A DNA stretch of 64,000 nt from Parvimonas micra (GTDB lineage: Bacteria > Bacillota > Clostridia > Tissierellales > Peptoniphilaceae). The stretch lies in assembly GCF_037482165.1 (NCBI RefSeq), contig NZ_CP148048.1, positions 1,302,001-1,366,000 of the forward strand. The letters are read 5' to 3'. Numbering within the stretch: the first letter of the stretch is position 1; each line of letters begins with the position of its first letter. This document shows, piece after piece, positions 27,218 through 36,257 of the stretch. The position numbers and the translations under genes were made by a program. The notes under the pieces were generated by a model. The model saw only the letters and a list, made by a program, of their open reading frames with translations, searched no databases and was not told the origin of the DNA.

Positions 27218-28966
27218 CTAAGCTTCTAATTCTTTTTCTAGTTCGTCAACTAAACCTTTGAAAACATCTAGAGCTTTATTGATAGAATTTTTATCTTCCA
27301 TATCTATTCCTGCGGCTCTTAATTGTTCTATTGGTTGATGTCTACATCCGTCTTTTAAGAAATTTCTATAACTCTTTAATGCTTCTTTATCTCCCTTAAC
27401 TACTCTGCTTGATAAGAAACTTGCAGCACAGAAACTTGTTGCATATTTATATACATAGAAATTAGTGTAGAAATGAGGAATTCTCGCCCATAAGTAATTA
27501 GCTAATTCACTCTTTTCAACATTTTCTCCATAATATTTGTCATTTAATTCACCCATGATTCTTGTGAAATCATCAGCAGTTAAGGCATTTCCTGCTTCAA
27601 CTTCTAAATGTGTATTCTTTTCAAACTCACCAAACATAGTTTGTCTAAATACTGTTCCTATAAACATATTTATATAATAGTTTAAAATATAAATTTTTTC
27701 GTGTTTATCTTTAACATTTTTCAACATATAGTCTAATAAAGTTAATTCATTAAAAGTTGATGCAACTTCTGCAACGAAAATCTTATATTGAGCATATAGA
27801 TAGTCATTGTCTGATTTTGAATAATAACTATGCATTGAATGTCCAAATTCATGAGCTAATGTAAACATACTATCTAAAGTATCTGTATAATTCATTAGGA
27901 TATATGGATCTGTATCAAAGCTTCCCCATGAATATGCTCCACCAGCTTTTCCTTCTCTTGGATAAACGTCAACCCAACGATCATCAAAGCCTCTATTTAG
28001 AACTTCAATATAGTCTTCTCCCAATGGTTTAAGACCTTCAGTTATTAGTTCTCTTGCCTTTTCATAAGGATATTTTTGGTCAAATTCTTTTTCTAAATTG
28101 ATAGAAACATCCCACATATATTGTTTATCTTTCTTTAATGCTTTCTTTCTTAATCCATAATATTTATGAAGAGATGGCAAATATTCTTCAATACTTTCTA
28201 TCAAAGAATCATAAACTTTTTCAGGAACACAATCTTGGAATAATTCCATATATCTAGCTGAAGGATAGTGTTTAACCTTAGCAAGTATTGTTAAATTCTT
28301 AATTGCACTATATAGTGTTGTTGCATAAGTATTTTTGAAACTTGAAATAGTTCCATACATTTTATCAAATGCTTCTTTTCTTACTTCTTCGTTTTCATCT
28401 AAAAGGAAAGTATTATAATTTCCAGGAGTTAATTTTTCTCCATCTTTGCTATCAATTTTACCATAATCAATATCAGCAAAACTTAACATATAAAAAGAGC
28501 TTTGACCTGTTCCCATCATTTCACTAGTATTTGCAAGAAGCTTTTCTTCATCTGCACTTAATGTATGAGGTTTAAATCTTAAAATATTATCAAAAAACAC
28601 TCTATACTTTTCGTTATCTCCCTCTTTGTAAAAGTTTTCTAATTCTTCATCAGATAAACTCATTAAGAAAGGATCAAAAAATGCCATAGCTGAACCTACT
28701 CTTGTTCCTAGTGAATTTACTTCTAAAGCTAATTTTTGAGATTCAGGAACTCTACTATCTTCATCTCTTTTCATATATGAATAAGTATATAATTTTTCTA
28801 AAAGTCTATTAGCCTTTTCAGATAATTCCATTATATTTTTTAAGTTTTTAATAGTTTTTTCTTCTTTTAATATTTTTTCAACATATTCGTCACAAAGTTT
28901 TATCTCTGCTCTTGCTTCATCTGAATTCTTGTAAATCTTTTCCAAAGACCAATTATATTTTTCCAT
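27218..28966 (-). CDS. pepF: Oligoendopeptidase F
   Basis: 582 residues from ATG at 28966 (GGAGG 5 nt upstream; the frame's TTG at 28978 overlaps the site). M3-family zinc metallopeptidase with HEFGHSMH (the HExxH site, ~380), a downstream Glu in EVASTFNE, and the long helical architecture of the family. Cytosolic cleavage of short peptides. Stands alone or with the membrane protein downstream. Confidence 0.97.
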   Translation of the reverse strand: MEKYNWSLEKIYKNSDEARAEIKLCDEYVEKILKEEKTIKNLKNIMELSEKANRLLEKLYTYSYMKRDEDSRVPESQKLALEVNSLGTRVGSAMAFFDPFLMSLSDEELENFYKEGDNEKYRVFFDNILRFKPHTLSADEEKLLANTSEMMGTGQSSFYMLSFADIDYGKIDSKDGEKLTPGNYNTFLLDENEEVRKEAFDKMYGTISSFKNTYATTLYSAIKNLTILAKVKHYPSARYMELFQDCVPEKVYDSLIESIEEYLPSLHKYYGLRKKALKKDKQYMWDVSINLEKEFDQKYPYEKARELITEGLKPLGEDYIEVLNRGFDDRWVDVYPREGKAGGAYSWGSFDTDPYILMNYTDTLDSMFTLAHEFGHSMHSYYSKSDNDYLYAQYKIFVAEVASTFNELTLLDYMLKNVKDKHEKIYILNYYINMFIGTVFRQTMFGEFEKNTHLEVEAGNALTADDFTRIMGELNDKYYGENVEKSELANYLWARIPHFYTNFYVYKYATSFCAASFLSSRVVKGDKEALKSYRNFLKDGCRHQPIEQLRAAGIDMEDKNSINKALDVFKGLVDELEKELEA

Positions 28967-29043
28967 CATATCCTCCAAATAAAAAAATTAAAATTTCACA
29001 CATTAATTTTACCACTTTTTTCACTTTTTATCAATATTTTTAT

Positions 29044-29070
29044 AAAAAAAAGAATGTTTGCACATTCTTT
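29044..29070 (-). terminator. Terminator after the FHA-rodA-pbpA-dsrE run
   Basis: Stem AGAATGT/ACATTCT (29051-29068) followed by eight T on the minus strand, 12 bp past the dsrE-like stop. Confidence 0.8.
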
Positions 29071-29082
29071 TTCAAAAAATTT

Positions 29083-29406
29083 TTATTCTATTGTATATTC
29101 AATCCAGCCTTCAGATTTTCTTTTGATTACCTCTCCAATTCCTGCTGAAACTATTTGAATATTTTTCTGTTCATAATTTGGTTTTAATCCATTTAAAGCA
29201 TTTTTACATAGTTTAACTTGTAAACTCTCATCTTTAAAAAACTCATCTTCCTCTAAAAAATGTGTAACAACATTTCCGGCACAAACTATTTCAATCTCGC
29301 AAGTATCTCCCATTTCTTCACAATATCTTCTGTAATTTACTATTTTTGCCTTTAGTTTGTCTATAAGTTTTAACCTTTCAATTCTAAATAGCACCTTATA
29401 ATTCAT
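29083..29406 (-). CDS. DsrE-family small protein
   Basis: 107 residues. The DsrE/DsrF-like pattern is CEIEIVCAGNVVTHFLEE followed by LCKNAL and IQIVSAGIGEVIKRKSEGWIEY. Family proteins form small oligomers in sulfur relay or unknown roles. Cys residues at ~41, ~51 and ~77 could be functional, but no sulfur-transfer partner is nearby. It ends the peptidoglycan gene cluster, 8 bp after pbpA. Confidence 0.7.
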   Translation of the reverse strand: MNYKVLFRIERLKLIDKLKAKIVNYRRYCEEMGDTCEIEIVCAGNVVTHFLEEDEFFKDESLQVKLCKNALNGLKPNYEQKNIQIVSAGIGEVIKRKSEGWIEYTIE

Positions 29407-29414
29407 TCTTACTC

Positions 29415-30815
29415 CTAATATCCAAGTTCTATAGCTTTATTTACAAGTTTTTTTACAAGAGGAATCATTTCAGCAGCAATTTTGTTTTCTTCTTCAAAAA
29501 ATGCAGTACAAACAATTGTAGGATTATCTACCGGATAAAAAACTGTTACCCAAGAGTGAATTTTATCCTTTGTTTTTTCTGCAGTTCCTGTCTTACCAGC
29601 AACTTTCTTTCCTTTTACAAATCCAACGAAATTTTTATCTCCTGAAGATTTCAAATAATCTTTCATTGTATCCATTACTTGTTTATCAGCAACTTTTGAT
29701 AAAACTTCTGGTGAAATTTTTTCAATTATTTTTCCGCTTGGATCTAAAATTTCACTTACAATATGAGGCTTCATCATATTTCCACCATTGGCAATTGCAC
29801 TTGTATACATAGCAACATGTAATGGAGTAACTAAGTCTTTTCCTTGACCAAAAGCACCAGTAGCAAGCTCTAAAGCTGTTGATTTCTCATTGTATGGTAT
29901 TGGAGAAATTGCAGTTTTTAATTCAAAAGGAATTTCTTGACCAAACATAAATCTTTTACTTACATCAATCATTGAATCAACACCAATTTTTTGTACTTGA
30001 TCTGCAAAATATGTGTTTGAGGATTTTACCAAAGCTTTTCTCAAATCTATATTTCCATTAGCTTCCTTTGCATAGTTATTTATTTTGTAATGGTCGATAG
30101 TTGTTGACCCCTTATCATTGTAATTTAAATCTTTTCCACTAAGCTTTTCAAGTAATGCCGTTCCTGTTATTAGTTTATAAACAGAACCTGGTGTAAAAAG
30201 GCCAGAAGTACTTCTTGCTAAAAGTGGAGCATTTTCTTCATCAGCAATAATATTTGCCCAATTAGATTCTATTGTATTCGGATCAAAAGTCGGCATATCA
30301 GCCATTGTAATTATTGATCCTGTTTGTGGATTCATCAAAATCATTGAGCCCTTATGACCCTTCAAAAGAGAAAGAGCATATTGTTGTAATTCCGTATTTG
30401 TAGTCAATTTTACTGAATTACCCTCTTTTTGATCAACCAAGATTTTCTTTAATTCTCCGATAGGAGTTTTATCTTGTTTATTTAAAAGAGTTGTATTAAA
30501 TTTCTTTTCGATTCCCGTCTTTCCATACTTCTTACTATTATATCCAACAATATGGGCATAAGCTTCCCCATAAGGAAAGTATCTATATTTATCTCCTTTA
30601 TCATCAGTTTTAGTTTCTGCTAAAATATTTCCATTAGAATCGAGAATATTTCCTCTTTTTAATTTATTATCATCAACCCAATTTCTTTTATTATCTTCAT
30701 CATTTTTAAGTTTATCTGCTTTTGCAACTTGAAAATAAGTCATATATCCAAGAATTAAAATAAATAATAAACTTATAAATGTTAAAACTCTTTTATATCT
30801 TTTTATTTCAATCAT
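29415..30815 (-). CDS. pbpA: Class B penicillin-binding protein (transpeptidase)
   Basis: 466 residues, close to the short PbpA type. One N-terminal membrane segment (~10-28), a small N-terminal module beginning KLKRGNILDSNG, then the transpeptidase domain with SVYK (active Ser, ~200), SSN (~265) and KTGTAEK (~405). Cross-links the glycan made by the adjacent RodA/FtsW protein. The order FHA-rodA-pbpA matches the actinobacterial and clostridial elongation cluster. Confidence 0.95.
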   Translation of the reverse strand: MIEIKRYKRVLTFISLLFILILGYMTYFQVAKADKLKNDEDNKRNWVDDNKLKRGNILDSNGNILAETKTDDKGDKYRYFPYGEAYAHIVGYNSKKYGKTGIEKKFNTTLLNKQDKTPIGELKKILVDQKEGNSVKLTTNTELQQYALSLLKGHKGSMILMNPQTGSIITMADMPTFDPNTIESNWANIIADEENAPLLARSTSGLFTPGSVYKLITGTALLEKLSGKDLNYNDKGSTTIDHYKINNYAKEANGNIDLRKALVKSSNTYFADQVQKIGVDSMIDVSKRFMFGQEIPFELKTAISPIPYNEKSTALELATGAFGQGKDLVTPLHVAMYTSAIANGGNMMKPHIVSEILDPSGKIIEKISPEVLSKVADKQVMDTMKDYLKSSGDKNFVGFVKGKKVAGKTGTAEKTKDKIHSWVTVFYPVDNPTIVCTAFFEEENKIAAEMIPLVKKLVNKAIELGY

Positions 30816-30824
30816 AATATTCTC

Positions 30825-32084
30825 CTATATATTCTCTTCAGAGGCATACTGTAAAATTCCCAGAGCGATGAAACTTGAAAGAATTGAAGAACCTCCATAG
30901 CTGACAAAAGGAATTGTTATTCCTGTAAGAGGAATAAGCTTTAGAATTCCTCCGAACATTATCAAAGACTGAAAAGCGAAAATTAATGAAAGACAAAAAG
31001 CTACATATTTGTAGAATTTATTATGTTGTTCCATAGAAGTTTTTAAGCCTCTATATGTTAAGATTAAGAACAACATAACTACTCCCATTCCCATTAAAAT
31101 TCCCATTTCTTCACAAATACTTGCAAATATATAGTCACTTTCTGCAAATGGAATATAATCAGGTCTTCCAAGTCCAAGACCTTTTCCAAAAAATCCACCA
31201 CTTGCAATCGCATAGAAACCTTGAATTATTTGATAGCCCATTCCGTCGGCATATTTAAAAGGATCTAGCCAGATTTTTACTCTTACCTTAACATGAGTAA
31301 ACAAAACATACCCCAAAATTGCTCCAAAAGAAAGAACTAAAAGATTCGCAAGTATATACTTTCTATGTGGTTCGTACATATACTGTGCAAAGATAAACAC
31401 CCCTGAAAACACAAGTACAGTCCCTAAGTCTTTTTGTAAAAATAGAAATCCTAAAAATGTGTAGAAAAAGAAATGTAAACTATATTTTTTAAAAATATCT
31501 TTTTCAAACTTTTCTCTATTTTTATAATAAGCTGCAATGAGGAAAACAAAAGCAATCTTTATAAGCTCAGATGGTTGGAAAGCAAAATTTTTCCCCAATC
31601 TTATCCAGTTTTTTGCCCCATTAATTCTACTGCCCAATAGGAATGTTGCAATAAATAAAAGATACGAAATTCCAGCATAAAAATAGTACATTTTGCTCCA
31701 GATTCTTATATATTTTAAAATTAAATATATAACCCAAAAGGCTACAATGCCTATACAAAACCAAATAATTTGTCTATATGCCAATTTATTATTCAGCCTG
31801 TAAATTTCTAAAATTCCAATAGAAAAAAGCATATTTGCAATAAGCATTATATAATAATCGCCTCTAGTAAACTTTTGTACCAATTTTCCAGAAATATATA
31901 CAAAACCAATCAAGGCAATCATAAAAAACAACTTAGTTTTGTCAAAATTCGCAAAATCCCTAGCCATAATTAGAAATAGCCCTAAAATCTGAAAGAACAA
32001 CAATAGTCCCTGAATGCTCTTTGTGCTGACATAGGAATTTACATTTAAAGTTCTAAATCTTGACTTTAATTTTTTACTAATCAT
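30825..32084 (-). CDS. FtsW/RodA/SpoVE-family glycosyltransferase
   Basis: 419 residues from ATG at 32084, preferred because AGGAAG lies ~6 nt upstream; it overlaps the FHA stop by a few bases. About ten membrane segments. SEDS marks: ESDYIFASICEEMG (~315) and TGITIPFVSYGGSS (~390). Polymerises lipid II, paired with the adjacent PBP. RodA-type by context, but FtsW cannot be excluded from sequence alone. Confidence 0.93.
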   Translation of the reverse strand: MISKKLKSRFRTLNVNSYVSTKSIQGLLLFFQILGLFLIMARDFANFDKTKLFFMIALIGFVYISGKLVQKFTRGDYYIMLIANMLFSIGILEIYRLNNKLAYRQIIWFCIGIVAFWVIYLILKYIRIWSKMYYFYAGISYLLFIATFLLGSRINGAKNWIRLGKNFAFQPSELIKIAFVFLIAAYYKNREKFEKDIFKKYSLHFFFYTFLGFLFLQKDLGTVLVFSGVFIFAQYMYEPHRKYILANLLVLSFGAILGYVLFTHVKVRVKIWLDPFKYADGMGYQIIQGFYAIASGGFFGKGLGLGRPDYIPFAESDYIFASICEEMGILMGMGVVMLFLILTYRGLKTSMEQHNKFYKYVAFCLSLIFAFQSLIMFGGILKLIPLTGITIPFVSYGGSSILSSFIALGILQYASEENI

Positions 32085-32583
32085 CATCAACTTCCTCATT
32101 TACAAATAAGAACTCAATTCGACCAACGTCAATCAAATCCTTATCTTTAAGTTCAATAGCCTCTGTAATTGGTTCTCCATTAAGTAAAGTCCCATTTGCA
32201 GAGCCTAAATCTTCAATATAATAAATTCCGTCTTCTTTAATAATTCTCATATGTTTCTTAGAAATAAATTTATCATTTATTACAATATCATTAGAATCAC
32301 CACGACCTAAAGTTGTCTCATTATTTATATAATAATGTTCATGAACTTTAAAAGGAAGACTTTCCTTTCTGTTTATAAGTTTTAGATAGGTATTAGAAAC
32401 CTCACTCATTTCACTTGTTGTGCTAATATCAAAATATATCATTTTAATTATATTATAAATAAAATAATAGATAATAATTACAAAAATATATTTAAAAATA
32501 ATTGCCATTAAATCATATAGCTTTAAATTTCCAAAGGTTTCAACTGAAAAAATACCCTCCAAAATATCAAAAATTTTATCCAT
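32077..32583 (-). CDS. FHA-domain membrane protein
   Basis: 168 residues. N-terminal membrane segment (~28-47) and C-terminal FHA domain (~78-165) with GRGDSNDIVI, SKKHMRI and LGSANGTLLNG, which bind phosphothreonine. Similar FHA proteins sit in rodA-pbpA clusters of actinobacteria and clostridia, where a Ser/Thr kinase controls wall synthesis. No kinase is in this window. First gene of the cluster. Confidence 0.93.
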   Translation of the reverse strand: MDKIFDILEGIFSVETFGNLKLYDLMAIIFKYIFVIIIYYFIYNIIKMIYFDISTTSEMSEVSNTYLKLINRKESLPFKVHEHYYINNETTLGRGDSNDIVINDKFISKKHMRIIKEDGIYYIEDLGSANGTLLNGEPITEAIELKDKDLIDVGRIEFLFVNEEVDDD

Positions 32584-32681
32584 ATATCCTCCGCTTTTAT
32601 GTTAAAATCTGATTTTATCAAACTTTATTTTACCATAAATACAAAAAGTAGTCAAAATTTTGCTAAAATGTATTTTCTCTT
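32584..32681. other. Short gap, FHA upstream region
   Basis: About 98 bp, A/T-rich. AGGAGG-like site for the FHA gene; no clear promoter or terminator. Confidence 0.3.
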
Positions 32682-34202
32682 TTAAATTACTAGTTCCAAT
32701 CCATTTTTGGTAAGTTTGTAAACTTTATCACAAACCTCATTAATATATTTTTTATCGTGAGAAACTGAAATTATTGAACCTTTATATGATTTTAATAATT
32801 TTCTGATTTCAACTGAGGAAAAAGGAGATAAATTTCTCGTAGGTTCATCTAAAATCAAAACTTCAGGATTTTCTAAAATCATTTTTAAAAAGTAAATTTT
32901 CGCCTTTTGTCCTCCTGAAAGTGATTTTAAATTGTGAAACATCTCATCAGGAGTAAACTTCATTGAACCCAAAAATGTTCTAATCTTTGTAGTTTCTTCC
33001 TTTTCATAAGTCTTACTCAAATAATCTATAATACTCATATCAACATTCATTTTATCATCATAATTCTGAGGCATATAGGCAATCTTTACATTTTTCTTTA
33101 CATTTTTCAAAATTATCTTTAAAAGAGTTGTCTTTCCTATTCCATTTTCTCCGATTATACAGATTTTATCAGTACCAAATACCTTTAATTCCAAATTTTC
33201 ACTCAAAATTTTAGAACCGATGACAAGTTTTTCCAAATTCAAATCTAAAATTTCCTTTTTTGTTGAATAATTTACATTTTCATCAAATTTTACAAAAATA
33301 GATTCTTCATAATCGGGAAAATCAAGTAAATTCTCCTTTTCTTTTTCAAGTTTTCTACCGATAGATTTTACAGTATGCATTTTTATTTTCAGCTCTGTCC
33401 CCCAAAAATCATTTTTTGTACTTCTGATTTCATGTTGCACTCTTTCATATATTTTCTGATATTTTCTTTGTTTCTTATCAAATTCTTCTCTTTGTTTTTT
33501 TGCAATTCTCTCCTGTCTTTCAATAGCATTACCTCTGTTTTCAACATAATTTTCATAATCCAACTTTTCAATTGAAATCTTTGGCTTTTTCTTTCTCATA
33601 AGTTGCTCAATATGAATAATTACATTTGCACAATTTTCAATCAAATCCTCATCGTGAGAAATAAAAATTATTGGAATATCAATATTTTTTATAAAATTCT
33701 TAAGCCATTCAATAGAATTTATATCCAAATCATTACTAGGCTCATCCAATAAAAGACAAGTCGGTTCTTTCATAAGTTCGCAAAGCAAAATAAATTTAAT
33801 TCTTTCTCCACCTGATAATTCACTTATCTTTTGCTTTTCATTTATTAAATTTTCATCAAAATTTAACTCCTTTAACAATTTATAAAATAAATTGTAGTCA
33901 AAAAATTCTTCTTTAATCTTATTTTCAAGATAATACTTTGTTGAAAAATCTAAAATATTGGTTTCCAAAATCTGTGGTAAATATCCAATAACTTCATTAG
34001 ACTTATTTATATATCCACTTATTTCTGCATATTCTTTTAAGCCCTCATCATCAACTATCGCCTTTAAAATACTGGACTTTCCATTTCCCTCTTCTCCGAT
34101 TATACAAACTTTCATTCCATTTTCTAAAGAAAAACTAAAATTTTCAATTACTGTTCTTAAATCTTTCACTAAATATATCGTTAAATTTTTTATACTAAGC
34201 AT
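32682..34202 (-). CDS. ABC-F ribosomal protection ATPase, CplR/Lsa-like
   Basis: 506 residues from ATG at 34202 (AGGAGG 5 nt upstream; the frame's earlier start has no site). Two ATPase domains without membrane segments: Walker A GEEGNGKSS and GENGIGKTT, signatures LSGGERIKF and LSGGQKAKI, Walker B LLLDEPSNDLD and LILDEPTRNLSP. The basic linker (~205-285) is where antibiotic-resistance ABC-F proteins reach the ribosomal tRNA site. Known relatives give lincosamide/pleuromutilin/streptogramin-A resistance. Regulated by the leader ORF and attenuator at 34225-34388. Confidence 0.9.
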   Translation of the reverse strand: MLSIKNLTIYLVKDLRTVIENFSFSLENGMKVCIIGEEGNGKSSILKAIVDDEGLKEYAEISGYINKSNEVIGYLPQILETNILDFSTKYYLENKIKEEFFDYNLFYKLLKELNFDENLINEKQKISELSGGERIKFILLCELMKEPTCLLLDEPSNDLDINSIEWLKNFIKNIDIPIIFISHDEDLIENCANVIIHIEQLMRKKKPKISIEKLDYENYVENRGNAIERQERIAKKQREEFDKKQRKYQKIYERVQHEIRSTKNDFWGTELKIKMHTVKSIGRKLEKEKENLLDFPDYEESIFVKFDENVNYSTKKEILDLNLEKLVIGSKILSENLELKVFGTDKICIIGENGIGKTTLLKIILKNVKKNVKIAYMPQNYDDKMNVDMSIIDYLSKTYEKEETTKIRTFLGSMKFTPDEMFHNLKSLSGGQKAKIYFLKMILENPEVLILDEPTRNLSPFSSVEIRKLLKSYKGSIISVSHDKKYINEVCDKVYKLTKNGLELVI

Positions 34203-34224
34203 ATATCCTCCTAAATTAAGCCAC

Positions 34225-34254
34225 AAAAAAATGGCAATCTACTTATTGCCATTT
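34225..34254 (-). terminator. Attenuator terminator in the ABC-F leader
   Basis: Stem AAATGGCAAT/ATTGCCATTT (34229-34254) followed by a seven-T run on the minus strand, ending just before the ABC-F ribosome-binding site. A complementary segment GTTGCCATTTT at 34317-34327 can compete for the 5' arm as an antiterminator. The stem sequence recurs in the two lipoprotein terminators (37187-37215, 38281-38307). Confidence 0.85.
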
Positions 34255-34373
34255 CAACATTCATTTTGCAACTCAAAAAGGAGTCCTACAAAGAACACAA
34301 AAAGGAATGCATAACTAAAATGGCAACAAAAAACTAAGCTCTAAAAAGCTATTAAATTTCTGTCTCATAATAG

Positions 34374-34388
34374 TTATCTAATTAACAT
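34374..34388 (-). CDS. Four-codon leader ORF (M-L-I-R) of the ABC-F gene
   Basis: ATG-TTA-ATT-AGA-TAA behind a strong AGGAGG site (34394-34399, 5-nt gap), about 50 nt after the inferred transcript start. A ribosome stalled here would sit upstream of the antiterminator segment at 34317-34327. Its strength of ribosome binding and its place are what mark it; the coding content is minimal. Confidence 0.7.
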   Translation of the reverse strand: MLIR

Positions 34389-34440
34389 TCCTTCCTCCTG
34401 AATTTTTTATTAATTTTTGATATATCTCTACATCACTTAA

Positions 34441-34469
34441 ATTTTAACACAAACAAATTAAAGTGTCAA
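34441..34469 (-). promoter_or_regulatory. ABC-F promoter
   Basis: Minus strand -35 TTGACA (34464-34469), 17-bp spacer, -10 TAAAAT (34441-34446). Gives a ~230-nt leader for the ABC-F gene, lying just after the ABC-2 ATPase stop. Confidence 0.75.
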
Positions 34470-34499
34470 ATTATTTTTTATTTTTATCTATTAAATCCT

Positions 34500-35438
34500 C
34501 TACTTTACTATTTGTAACAAGACATTTTCTAAACTATTCTGACTAAATTCTATATTCAACAAGTTATTGTCATTAGCCAAAAGTCTAATTAAATTTGATC
34601 GACTAAAAGATGCAATCACTGATAATTCTATAAAATTCTCAGCCTGTTTTATAATAATTATCTCATTTCCTATATATTCTTTTATATTATCAAATTTAAA
34701 CATCCCATAAAAGTTTATTTTAACATTGGTTCTTTCTAAATCCTTATTAATAATATTTTTTATTTTATCTCTTAAGATAACTCTTCCCTTTTCTAAAAAA
34801 AGCATCTCATCACACATTTGAACCAAATCTTCAATATCATGACTAATCAAGAATAAAGTAACGTCATTTTCTTCTATATATCTATTCAGATATTCTATAA
34901 TTTTGGCTTTAGATTTAAAGTCTAAACCTAAAAAAGCTTCATCATAAAATAAAATTTTTGGACTATGAATTAATGATGCAATTATTTCAATTTTAATTCT
35001 TTGTCCCAAACTAAGTTTTCTAACTTGTCTATTAACAAAACTCTCACAATTTAATTCAGCTATACTCTTATCTATAATCTTTTTTGCCTCGAATTTATTT
35101 ACTCTGTATAACTTAGAAAAAACTTCAAAATTTTCCAAAGGAGTTAAATCCTGCCACAATCCACTTCTTTGTCCCCAAATCACTGAAATATTTTTTACAT
35201 ATTCCTTTCTATCTTTAATAGGATTAAATCCCATAACATTTATCTTTCCCTCATTTGCACTCAAAACTCCTGATAACAATTTAATAAATGTTGATTTTCC
35301 CGAACCATTTAATCCACAAATTGTAATTTTTGAACCTTTTTTAATGGATAAATTTTCTATTTCAATATTATAATTTGATAATTTTTTTCTAAAAAAAGAT
35401 TTATCATATGAATACTTTAAATTGTTTATTTCAATCAT
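34500..35438 (-). CDS. ABC-2 exporter ATP-binding protein
   Basis: 312 residues. Walker A GLNGSGKSTFIK (~43-54), Q-loop WGQRSGLW, signature LSLGQRIKI, Walker B ILFYDEAFLGLD, and H-loop ISHD. A C-terminal ~80-residue extension follows, common in ABC-2 ATPases. Forms a complex with the two permeases upstream (12-bp gap). The WGQRSGLWQDLTP stretch is typical of the group with paired DUF990-like permeases. Substrate unknown; lipid or drug export is plausible. Confidence 0.9.
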   Translation of the reverse strand: MIEINNLKYSYDKSFFRKKLSNYNIEIENLSIKKGSKITICGLNGSGKSTFIKLLSGVLSANEGKINVMGFNPIKDRKEYVKNISVIWGQRSGLWQDLTPLENFEVFSKLYRVNKFEAKKIIDKSIAELNCESFVNRQVRKLSLGQRIKIEIIASLIHSPKILFYDEAFLGLDFKSKAKIIEYLNRYIEENDVTLFLISHDIEDLVQMCDEMLFLEKGRVILRDKIKNIINKDLERTNVKINFYGMFKFDNIKEYIGNEIIIIKQAENFIELSVIASFSRSNLIRLLANDNNLLNIEFSQNSLENVLLQIVK

Positions 35439-35449
35439 AATGCTAACTC

Positions 35450-36256
35450 CTAATTTCCTTTACTAACATAAAATCTTCTTAAAATTTTTATAAATATTTT
35501 TTTTATGATATACAAATAACTTATCGAAATCAACAATGAAATAAAAATCGAAAGAATAATACTTCCATAAAAATCACAAGCAAAAATTTTATTCATTGGT
35601 ATATAATAACAAAAATATATTGGTATAAAATAAATCAAAAAAGTTTGTACCATCTTATTCAACATATTTGTAGGTATATAAGAAATAAAAGCTGTCTTAT
35701 CTACAAGTATTTCTGATATTAAATTCCTTTTTTTAAAAATAAGTGTAAAAATTGAAGAAAAAATAAGTAAAGAAATGAAAAGTAAAACAACGGATATTAC
35801 TATAAATAGTATAAAAACACTAACATATAATTTATTCATTTCAATATTTAATTTTGAGATAGATAAAACAAGTAAAAATATGTAAGAAATAATTCCAGAA
35901 AGTCTTCTCAAGAAAAATTCGTTACCCATAATCTGTAAAAAAACACCTAAAGGTTTAACAAGAATTATGTCTAAAGAACCATTTTCAATATAATTGTGAA
36001 AATTATCAAATCCTCTTGCAATCATTCTTGCAAAATCATAAGATAACATAATAATCGCATACCCTATAAAAATATTATATTGAGTCCAATTTCCTAAATT
36101 TCCAAATTTTTTTATTAGTATATCAACAGCAATTATAGGAATAAAGGCATATATAGACCAAATTATTAACTGAACAAAAAAATCCAGCTTGTACTTTAAT
36201 TGGCATTTTATACTAATTTTTATTAAAATAAAATAATCTTTTAATGCCTGTAACAT
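35450..36256 (-). CDS. ABC-2 family transporter permease 2
   Basis: 268 residues, about six membrane segments. Pattern FHNYIENGSLDIILVKPLGVFLQIM and start of KDYFILIKISIKCQLKYKLDF match the DUF990-type ABC-2 permeases. Follows permease 1 with a 1-bp gap. No substrate evidence. Confidence 0.85.
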   Translation of the reverse strand: MLQALKDYFILIKISIKCQLKYKLDFFVQLIIWSIYAFIPIIAVDILIKKFGNLGNWTQYNIFIGYAIIMLSYDFARMIARGFDNFHNYIENGSLDIILVKPLGVFLQIMGNEFFLRRLSGIISYIFLLVLSISKLNIEMNKLYVSVFILFIVISVVLLFISLLIFSSIFTLIFKKRNLISEILVDKTAFISYIPTNMLNKMVQTFLIYFIPIYFCYYIPMNKIFACDFYGSIILSIFISLLISISYLYIIKKIFIKILRRFYVSKGN

Positions 36257-36257
36257 C

